Of a DNA stretch of 64,000 nt, positions 55,752 to 64,000 are shown piece after piece. Source of the DNA: Cymodocea nodosa. Its lineage: Eukaryota > Streptophyta > Magnoliopsida > Alismatales > Cymodoceaceae. A program made the position numbers and the translations under genes. Position 1 is the first letter of the stretch. Each line of letters begins with the position of its first letter. The notes under the pieces were generated by a model. It was not told where the DNA came from. It ran no database searches and was given only the letters and a program-made list of their open reading frames with translations. The DNA is taken from the NCBI GenBank assembly GCA_036874045.1, contig JAZBRI010000008.1, positions 8,509,001 through 8,573,000 on the forward strand. The letters run 5' to 3'.

Positions 55752-56971
55752 TGTATGATTGTTGTATCACAAGAGGGAGGGTGAATTGTGTCTTTAGTAA
55801 TTAAAATTACCAACGAATAAAACAAGAGCATAAAAACACTCGTAAATAAAATTCTATTCTTCATAAACTTTAAAGAAAGAATTTACAATATCTTTTTAGC
55901 TCAATTCCCATCTTGACAGTTTTGATACAGTAATATTCGATATACAATTCAAATAAAAATGAAGTCCTTATTCAAAGCTAATTTTGAATTGTATGAAACC
56001 TGATCTTTATGCACGTGGCTCCTTTTCTTTCTTTTTGCTCAACTTCTATATCTCTTCTCCAGTTGTCAAATTTCCAGATTTCTTGTGTTTACAACTCCTT
56101 TTTTGAAATTTCTTGGAATTCCAAACTTCTTCTGATGTTGGAGAATTTTTCTAGATATGAATATTCAGACTTGATTTTTCAATTTGTGATTGGGATCTGG
56201 ATTGAATATTTTGACTTGGTTTTTGAAATTGAGATACTAATTATAATGTAGCTCATACTCTCTATTAGTAGTCGAACTCTAACTTCACATTTAGCATGTT
56301 CATCCACTTAATCCATAATCCACGTACTAATTTTTTAATTCAAATTATCCACGATTTCCACTATCTTTTTGAATTTCCACTATGTCCACTATCATTTTGA
56401 AATTTCCACGATTTCCACTCATAGATTCACCAAAACTTTATCTTCCTTGAGATTTGTAGAATATCTTCTAACTCTTCGTTTTAGTCGAACACTTATCCTT
56501 TAAGTCCTGTAAGAACTCAAACATTTATTTATAACTCTTCGAGTTTTTGCACTTGCAAAACACGTGACTGAACAAAGAAAACTTATCTATTCGTTAGTCA
56601 TTTTATAAAACTCGAATAGTTATCTATGCATGCGTATAAAAACTCGAACAGTTATCTAACTCTTCGATTTTCATTACCGAACACACATGGAAAATACGTG
56701 ACAACTTAAAACATTAAAAACACACGTGTAGATAACTTAACTATACGAGTTTTTAACATAACTCTTCGACTAAATTGAAACGTTAACTATCTGAAAGTTT
56801 AACTATCTGAAAATCTAACTATCTGAAAACTTTAACTATCCGAAATTTTAAATGAAACTTTTTGATAACTTATGAACATTTAATTACATGACTATTATAC
56901 TTAGAAAATATTATTTAGACTTATTTAAAAATGTTAATAAAGCATTCATTATCAAAACAAAATTCTTAACA
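55752..56971 (-). repeat. 5' LTR of Copia-F (F1)
   Basis: Minus strand TGTTAAGAATTTTGTTTTG...AATCATACA, 1220 bp, ending in a caattcaccctccctcttgt-type segment typical of this LTR group. It has half-sites such as aactcgaatagttat, taactatccga, and ACACGTG. The first 160 bp match the LTR beginning at 63837. Confidence 0.88.
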
Positions 56972-57658
56972 ATAACTATCTATGCTTACTACTCATAAAT
57001 CATATCTAAATGCAACTGATATATCTATAACTAGATATATATATTCATCAAGTATGACATGTATGTTGCTAATTAATGCTTTCTGTCTTAGATATATCAT
57101 AGTATTTTCATTCTAAGATCTATTTAGAAAATTATACACACTTAAACATAGATCCTCATCCTAATTTCTAGTTGGTCTCCAGTAATACAATTTTTCAAAA
57201 ATGATCAAATTTTTATCAGAAAATGTTAAAGTTGACCCACAATTTTCAATTGGTACTTCAAATCTATTAGGCCTTCCTATATTTCATTATTCTCTAGTGA
57301 TAGGATTTCTAATCAAAATATTGGGTAACAGAATTGCATACCTTAGTTTGGTTCTGTAAATAATCAATCCTTCATCTATCCCCATAATATGATCTATTCC
57401 TTCTAATGTATTGGGTGGAATTCCAACAGTTTCTTCGATATTCAGATATTCATAGCTGATTGAACTACGATTAAATGACTTCCATAAAAATCTATCTCTA
57501 ATATTAGTCATCTTTGCAGCTTGTAGTCCATGAAAATATTTTTTTCTAATACATTCTTTAATTTTCTTTGACACACAACACAATCTGCACTGATCTTTAG
57601 TTGATAAGTTACTCAGTACTTCCCTCAGTGCATCTAGTGGTAATTTCATCAATTCCAT
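56972..57658 (-). pseudogene. F-box protein gene carried by Gypsy-D (D2), 5' two-thirds
   Basis: Minus strand ATG at 57658 opens MELMKLPLDALREVLSN. F-box LSTKDQCRLCCVSKKIKECI, then FNRSSISYEYLNIEETVGIPPN, IMGIDEGLIIYRTKLRY. The frame is broken by a TAG near 57290, but the sequence continues colinear with D1 through LRLSVYNF-like and SIDSY-like segments to the F1 insertion. At the D1 TGA position D2 has TTA (Leu). The two copies differ by many substitutions, so they are not a recent duplicate, yet the F-box core is kept. Confidence 0.8.
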
Positions 57659-57889
57659 CTGTTGTGATTCTGTATAACATAAACAAAATTTAGCAAAGAT
57701 AAAATTAACATAGCTACTTACATACCCTTGTGAAGTTAGGTCATAACTCAATGGACTAAGTTCATTGACTTAAGTAATAACTTTACGATACTACTAACTA
57801 TAATTAAACTTACACATTTTTTTCTTTTTATTTTATATTTTTCTACTTACTATATTATACATAGTTACTTCAGTTATACTGCTTCATTC
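57659..57889 (-). other. D2 spacer between gag and F-box
   Basis: Matches D1 47770-47956: gttgagtta-type half-sites, then a T-rich run and tatgttatacag before the F-box ATG. No coding sequence. Confidence 0.7.
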
Positions 57890-59233
57890 AGTTCCCCTCT
57901 CAAAGGTGGTATCAATTTCATTAACATTTCTATTTATAGGATTAGGCACTACTTGCATTGGCAATCCTTCAATAAGTCTAACTTCTATTGATTCCTTTTG
58001 TCTAAGGGGTATATTTCTATTCATATTTTGATTCTAAATGATCACATTTCCAAATACATGATCTAGATGATTGTTTAATTGTTGAATTATCTTTTCTAAC
58101 TTCTCTATTCTAGATCCTTGTTCAACTAATGCTTCATAACTTATATTTTTGTCCTTTATATTTTCTCCTCCCTAGAAATTGTTATTTCTCCAAGATAGGT
58201 TCGGGTGATTTCTCCAATAAGGGTTATAAGAATTTCCCAAATTATCTTTCTGGTTTCTAGCATAAATAATATCTAAGTCATTAATATTTGCATTCTTTTC
58301 TGCTAGCTTTTGATTTAATGATAACTCTTCTATTTTCTTTGTTAACTCAGTTAATTTAACTTCAAGCATAGTGCTTGAATCTATTTCATGCATTCCCCTT
58401 GGCAATACTCTTTTATCTGTAATAGCTTCCGCCAAGTTTTCCCACTATGTAGTTCTTTTTGCAAAGTTTTCTAAGTATGCCTATGCTTCTTCACTACATA
58501 GTTTTAAACATCCATTTTGACAAGTAGATTCTAATAAAGATTTCCTTGAAACATTTATACCTTCATAAATTATACCTATTAATTGTGCTTTACTCATTAC
58601 ATGACGTGGACATCGAGTTAATAAATCTTTAAATCCTTCAAAATATTTCTAGAATGATTCTTCTTGTTTTTAGCTATACATTAATATTTCCTTTTTCTTT
58701 TAAATTGTTTAATGTGTTGGATAATATTTTTCCAGAAAAATAGAGCAAAATTTAGTCCATGAAGAAATTGAATTAAGCAACAGAGTATATAACCATCTCT
58801 TAGCTATGTCTTTTAAAGAAAAAGAAATATATCTAAGTTTAATAGCATCAATACTCATGCTTGGCATTTTCATCATTTGACAAACTTCATTAAATTCTCT
58901 AAGGAAATTATAGGCATCTTCTCTTTCTAATCCATGAAAGTATGGCAATTGACTGATATAATTAGATTTCAATTCAAACCTATCTCCCTCAAAGTTTGGC
59001 AATCGAATACATGAAGGTTCATCAACTAATTCAGGATACAGAATTTCCCCTAATGGTTTTTCTACTAGAGCAGCCATATCTTCGTTCTCTTTTAAAGAAA
59101 GGTTAACTACACCCTTAAGGATTTCGTTAAAGTCCAATTCAGAAAATATTTCAGTATGCTTCTGTGTTGAATAATCTTGTGTACGTGTTCTTCCTAATCG
59201 TTTAGTTCTAGGAGAACGAGTCCATGTGCTCAT
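57890..59233 (-). pseudogene. Gypsy-D (D2) gag
   Basis: Minus strand, start ATG at 59233. It has RLPNFEGDRFELKSNYISQLPYF, then EDAYNFLREFNEVCQMMKM and LKDIAKRWLYTL...WTKFCSIFLEKYYP, the retrotransposon gag capsid core of Athila/Tat elements. After stops near 58709-58640 it continues with LAEAITDKRVLPRG, a coiled coil ELTKKIEELSLNQ and SYNPYWRNHPNLSWRNN (about 58180-58240), ending near NEIDTTFERGTE (57890). No protease motif follows. Confidence 0.88.
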
Positions 59234-59575
59234 AAACTCTTAACATAAAGTGAAATAGTAAAAGATTAATTACATACCAGTCTGATGCTTTGTTTTTAGT
59301 AAATAGTTGTTGACGGATGAAGTTGAATTAGCTACTTCTCCTTCTAGTTCCCCAATGAATTTTTTTTTCTTTCCTCAAGTGTTAGTAACTCATAAATAAC
59401 ATTTTGTCCTATATTTATCATGCATGTCTATAAGGAAAATGAATCTCGTTGTAAGAATGTGTCTTGTAACATGTAGTATGGTTCTTATTTTTATGGATAC
59501 ATGTTCTACTTATAATTTTTAAATTTCAATAACCACTAAACCCATGAAGTTTCGTTCATGGCTAAAAGAATAATT
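59234..59575 (-). other. D2 leader, gag-proximal part
   Basis: Non-coding sequence upstream of gag (minus strand), matching D1 46970-47150 over 59390-59575 (accatactacatgttacaag region). Confidence 0.7.
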
Positions 59576-61296
59576 GTTACTGTTGAGTATTTTGTTTTGA
59601 TGATATGTGCTGAATGAAAGTAACTATATTTGCTCAATTACTATTGCTTGTGAAAAGAAATTAAAAACATCAATTAATACAGAAAAAACTTACTGATATA
59701 AATACTTGTCTGTATTGGATCTAAAATTATACTAAGTTAAATAACTAGTCATTTCATTGCATTAATTTCTCATTTAACTAAACATTAAATTAACGTGTGT
59801 TTTTATTGAAAAGCATGATATGTTTTAAAGTTATATCTTCTATATCATGAACAGTGCACATTTAGACAACTCATTAAGTTAGAGTGTTATTTGTATAGAG
59901 ATCACATGAGAACTCTTTAAGTTAGAGGCTTAAAGGTTAAAATAGGTCACGTGAGAACTTGTTAAGTTAGTGAATAAAAGAAGAGACGAATCCGTTAAGT
60001 TAGTGTTGTACACGTGGTGAAATTATAAGTTACGAATGTTATATTGTATCACGTGAGGTGAACATGTTTAACTCGTTAAGTTAACATAACTAAATGTGTT
60101 GAGTTACTATATTGAACATTAAGGCAACATGTTAGGTTAACGTTATAAAAACTTAAGTTGTTAGTTTTGCACGTGGTAAAATTCTTATTATAAAAACATT
60201 TATTTATTACTGGTTCATTAAGTTATCTGTAACACAATGGGGATGGTTTGTTGAGTTATCGTAACACCACAGAGATGGTTCATTGAGTTAGTATAACACC
60301 ATGGACTTAGTTCGTTGAGTTAGCTACAGTACTTGTCACGTGAGTTGGCACATGAGTAACTCCTTAAGTTAGAAACGTTAAGTTATATATCTACTTATTT
60401 TACTTGTTTAGTTAACATTAAAGTAACGACTTCTTATTACACTTGATGAAAGATTTTGGATGAGAAAGTTTATTTTGCAGGAAATTTTTTAGAGATCCAA
60501 GATTGATGATTAAAGAAAATTTGAAATGTAAACGTGGGTTAAAACGTGTGTATTTCGATGAAGGAAAAAGAAAAGACATGAAGAAGTGAAAGATTGATAG
60601 TGATTAAACGTAAAGGATATGAATGAAATGAAGATACAGTATAAAAGGCATAGAATTCTCGTTGATTAGTTATCCCTACACATCAAACGAAAAAATTTTT
60701 CAGGGATCAAAAACACCTCTTTGAGGAAAAGCTCTCAAGTGGAAGAAAATTCAGTGAAGTAGAAAAAGGTGAGATATATGTCACTAAAGATTTGAAGTCT
60801 CAGGTAGAAGAAAATTCAGTGAAGCAGAAAATGTTAGATTTATGTCACTGAAGATTTGAAGTATCAAGTGGAAAAAAATTCAGTGAAGTAGAAAAAGTCA
60901 GATTTATGTCACTGAAGATTTAAAGTATTAGAAGAAAGCAAATTCAGTGAAGCAGAGAAAGACTAGATATTCGTCACTGAAGAATTGCTAAAGAAGAAAG
61001 AGAAGAAGAAGAAGAAAGATCTCAAACAAGGAGAAATGTTTTAAATTCCGCAAATTAGTTTTCTCTATTTGTAGTTATGAAATTGTATAGATGAAACATG
61101 GTATTGATATATAATTGCATCTACAATTTTTTAGGAGAATTGAATTCTATATTATAATTGAAACCTTGAATTAAAAATGATTTTATGAAAATAGTGTCTC
61201 GACATGTTTTTGAGTTTTAAAGTTTCAATTATAATCGAAAATGTTGAAAAACACAATTCACCCCCCTCTTGTGTAGCCATACGATCCTACAGTTAC
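59576..61296 (+). mobile_element. Solo Copia-A LTR A4 with target-site duplication
   Basis: LTR 59581-61291, TGTTGAGTATTTTG...CGATCCTACA, flanked by GTTAC at 59576-59580 and 61292-61296. At 1711 bp it is the longest Copia-A LTR because the 62-65-bp repeat is present about three times (from 60740, 60804 and 60869). TATAAAA at 60640-60646. CACGTG at 59948, 60011, 60050, 60170 and 60337. Confidence 0.95.
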
Positions 61297-61814
61297 ACTA
61301 CCTCCACGAACTCACCTCGTTGAGTTACAAATAACTCAACAGATTACCTCAGCTACTATTCCTAACTCAACGAACTAATCTCATTGAGTTATAGTTAACT
61401 CAACGGACTAGCTTCATCGCCCATTTGCTAACTTTACGGACTAACTTTGTTGAGTTATAGATAACTCAACGGAGTGACCTTATATTTTATTATTGACCTC
61501 TTGGAGTTAAGGTTAACTCAACAGACTTACTTCGTTGAGTTAACACTTACTAAAAACTTACTCCTCATATTAACTTCAATATATATTTTTTCTATAATTT
61601 ATCAACTCAAATAAAGTTAAATACATTACATTAATGCAGTGTTCTAATTTAAACTCATTTAAATCTAAACATTATATGCATATTTAACTTACAATTCATT
61701 TCCTGTTATGTAGAAATTTACATTTTGCTTTTTAGTATACAAATATATTCAGACATTATCAAATCATCGTGCATTTAACCATGTCATTAATAAAATTGTA
61801 AAGCTTTACGATCT
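61297..61814 (-). other. D2 leader, LTR-proximal part with TTAACTCAACG elements
   Basis: Minus strand match to D1 46537-46970. It holds a dense series of inverted half-sites (taactcaacg / cgttgagtta) at 61300-61560. Its outer end at 61814 is the point where a D LTR-internal fragment is fused. Confidence 0.75.
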
Positions 61815-61956
61815 CCTAAGATATAAGTCGGTGCTTAGTGAAAATGGCTTCCCTTCCTACGATGCGATCACTACTCACAGTGGTTGTCAATCACCGTGTT
61901 TGGCTCGAAATCGACCCAACATCCGAAAAGTATCCTCATAGACCTCCGATGGTTGG
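61815..61956 (-). repeat. Inverted fragment of Gypsy-D LTR (D2)
   Basis: 142 bp; minus strand matches the D1 3' LTR at about 51990-52135 (caccaaccatcggaggtctg, ccattttcac). Both ends are abrupt: the leader on one side and the start of D3 LTR on the other. Confidence 0.85.
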
Positions 61957-63090
61957 TGTTTAGAATGAAAAAGTGCATAATATTAATGGTTAAATAATGG
62001 TTAATTGCATAATATTTAGCTTATCATATGAGAATTAAGCCATTATGTTATAATTGCACTGTTATAAGCATTAATGAAGGAATCTGAATAATTTCAGTGA
62101 ATTAATGTTAATTTAGTACATTTTTGAACTGTTGGTAAATTACAAGCTTCGAAATTCTTAATATCCGAATTTTCTATTATTTCGGAGAGTTATATTGCAT
62201 GTACCGGACAGTTATGTTTTTAACGATAGAAGAATATTTTATTATTTCCTAGAGTACACATGTTGAAACCATAATGCATGACTTAAGTGGATTTTCGATA
62301 AGTTATCTGTTAACTATCCGAAATGCATCTAGGCATAAAATAGTTAGGTGCTTAAGTGTCTAAAATATCTTAACTTGTTAAGTTAGAATTATGCACATGT
62401 TGAATTTAAATGCTTTAGTATATCATGTGAGATGCACATGTTTAACTCGTTAAGTTAGCATAACTGTACACGTTGAGTTACATGAATACAAACTAAGGTA
62501 ACGCGTTATGTTAGCAGCTTATTTCTTTATTGCAAGTGTTTTATAGTAAAATCAACGAAATAAGTCCATTGAGTTATCTGTAACTCAACGGACCATTTAT
62601 TTTCTAATATGCCACTATAGCAGTTACAGAGACAGGACATTCGAAGGAAAACCACGATTGCACGTATCACGTAGGAATTCACTCGTGGAAGGAAGAAGAA
62701 ATCACCATTGTTGATATGAATGAAGGAAATCCAACCGATCATCTAAGTAGAAGTAGTTACTACTGAAGAAATATAAAAGAAGAGGAGAAAAAACAAAGAA
62801 AGTGTAGTTGGCGGTGGGTGGCAGTGTGCGTAGAGGTGGAAGACCATGCTAACTGCAAGCAGTGTCAGAAGTTCACTGAAGCATCCACATCATCACAAAA
62901 AATTCACCAACATCACCATAATCACCAACCATCGGAGGTCTGTGAGGATACTTTCCTAATGTTGAGTTAATTCTGATCCAAACACGGTGCCTGACAACCA
63001 TTGTGAGGAGTGATCACATCGTAGGAAGAGAAGCCATTTTCACCAAGTACCGACTCATATCTCAGGAGATCGTAAAGCTTCTTGCCTTGG
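61957..63090 (+). repeat. Gypsy-D LTR fragment D3
   Basis: Starts TGTTTAGAATGAAAAAGTGC at 61957 like a true LTR end, and follows the D1 3' LTR with deletions until ccttgg at 63090 (D1 about 52149). The distal half of the LTR is missing. It also contains Copia-A-like cgttaagtta and cgttgagtta phrases (62370-62520). Confidence 0.85.
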
Positions 63091-63836
63091 TAAACAAACT
63101 GAATGAGTCTAACATTTTATTAGTATAAGTTCTAAAATATTTGCACTTGATTAAATTTACTAGTGTTTTTCTTTGTTTGCTCTCCCTACATAAATGTAGT
63201 AAAGAAAAACTATGGCATACTTAATATTAGGTTCCCAAGCCCTAATAGGTTTGTCATTTAAGTTCAAATAGCTGACTTAAGTGGGTTACTAAGCCCTAAT
63301 AGATTTGTCATTTAAGTTCAAATAGCTAACTTAAGTGGGTTGCTAAGCCCTAATAGATTTGACCTCTCTCCTTCCCTTTTTTTTTAAGGTAAATACAAAA
63401 ATAAGTAGTACATTTAACAATTTAGACTTTCAGACTTTTATTTTATTCAATTTACAAAAGAAAATTCATAGAGATATACCTTCAAGTAACATAAAAGAAT
63501 TCAATAATGAGTACACAAACTTAAGAAAATAAATGCATTACTTTATGTGTAAAGAATAGATAATAACAAAGATTATATGCAAAGATTATGGTAGAATTGT
63601 TATAACACCTGTAAAATAAACTAAGCTTGAGTGCATTGCCCTCTTTTTTTATTTTTTTTTCAATTTGATATATACATATATATTATGTATTACCTCCCAC
63701 AATATCATCTTTTTACATGATCACAATCCCTTACTTAGGGGAAAGATAACCAATTACTCATAAGTGAGAAGATATCAGAAAACCTTTTTTTTTAAATAGG
63801 ATTTGAATTACTTGTAAAATGAGTTTTTAGTCAACA
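63091..63836 (+). other. Unassigned AT-rich stretch
   Basis: No ORF and no match that I can see to other parts of the window, apart from a weak minus-strand resemblance to Gypsy 3' regions (gggaggtaata, near 63690). Holds the tandem repeat at 63237-63361 and T runs at 63643-63660. Confidence 0.4.
63237..63361 (+). repeat. 54-bp tandem repeat, 2.3 copies
   Basis: Units at 63237-63290 and 63291-63344, plus a partial third to about 63361, beginning aagccctaatag and containing acttaagtgggtt. The two full copies differ at very few positions. Confidence 0.9.
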
Positions 63837-64000
63837 TGTTAGGAATTTTGTTTTGATGATGAATGCTTTATTAACATTTTTAAATAAGTCTAAATAATAT
63901 TTTTTAAGTATAATAGTCACGTAATTAAATGTTGACAAGATATCGGAAAGTTTCATTTAAAATTTCGGATAGTTAAAGTTTTCAGATAGTTAGATTTTTG
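63837..64000 (+). repeat. Copia-F LTR F2, start only
   Basis: TGTTAGGAATTTTGTTTTG at 63837 through cggatagttaaag to the window end. It matches the first about 165 bp of the F1 LTR in opposite orientation. Whether it is a full element or a solo LTR is not visible. Confidence 0.8.

Larger units (their letters stand above)
55561..56971 (-). mobile_element. Copia-F fragment F1: 5' LTR, PBS and gag start
   Basis: Minus strand. It runs from the LTR start at 56971 through the PBS into the first codons of gag, then stops at the junction with the B2 LTR (about 55560). The rest of the element and its other target-site copy are lost. It sits inside the D2 F-box gene (break equivalent to D1 about 48651). 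Confidence 0.85.
56972..61956 (-). mobile_element. Gypsy-D copy D2, partial: LTR fragment, leader, gag, F-box
   Basis: Minus strand. LTR fragment 61815-61956, leader 61814-61297 and 59575-59234 (split by A4), gag 59233-57890, spacer with splice-acceptor-like sequence, F-box gene 57658-56972 cut by F1. No RT, RNase H or integrase lies between leader and F-box, so gag and F-box are adjacent here as in D1. Both ends are broken. Confidence 0.88.

Overview
This window is an intergenic retrotransposon graveyard from a plant nuclear genome, most likely a eudicot. It contains SIRE-like and Tork-like Copia elements, an Athila/Tat-like Gypsy family, a plant LINE, initiator-Met tRNA primer-binding sites, AT-rich composition, and a captured F-box gene in a plant lineage-specific style. 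I found no convincing host single-copy gene, rRNA, tRNA or CRISPR. The species cannot be named from the sequence. Family names below (Copia-A, -B, -C, -F, Gypsy-D, LTR-E) are local labels.

Layout. The outer scaffold from 15 to 55.5 kb is one Copia-B element, B2 (+ strand). Its integrase region was hit twice by Copia-A elements. A1 (3187-15086) and A2 (15120-34622) are separated by only 33 bp of B2 (15087-15119). A1 is cut on its left by Copia-B copy B1 (minus strand, 1-3186) and holds a solo LTR of family E (8124-9932). A2 holds a complete Copia-B element, B3 (18510-26565), in its gag, and a 5'-truncated LINE (29641-32472) in its third ORF. B2 resumes at 34623 and is interrupted in reverse transcriptase by Copia-C (minus, 35706-53288). 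The right LTR of Copia-C is split by Gypsy-D copy D1 (39839-53029), which contains a solo Copia-A LTR, A3 (43812-45389). B2 finishes at 53289-55560, where its 3' LTR is fused to a fragment of Copia-F (F1, minus, 55561-56971). F1 lies in a second Gypsy-D copy, D2 (minus, 56972-61956), which also contains solo Copia-A LTR A4 (59581-61291). A partial Gypsy-D LTR (D3, 61957-63090), an unassigned stretch and the start of a Copia-F LTR (F2, 63837-) close the window. Target-site duplications support A2, A3, A4, B3, C, D1, E and the LINE.

Gene content. Every coding region belongs to a mobile element and nearly all are broken by stops, frameshifts or deletions. Many stops are G:C to A:T changes relative to sister copies in the window, as expected for methylated, silenced repeats.

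Most interesting: (1) the Gypsy-D family carries an intronless F-box protein gene behind its gag in two independent copies, preceded by a conserved splice-acceptor-like sequence; (2) Copia-A and Gypsy-D, from different superfamilies, share a homologous non-coding block and a homologous extra ORF; (3) the LTRs of Copia-A, -B, -F, LTR-E and Gypsy-D are built from degenerate arrays of short inverted repeats (CGGATAGTTA/TAACTATCCG or TAACTCAACG-type), often with CACGTG G-boxes. Together these suggest a community of elements exchanging regulatory and coding modules.
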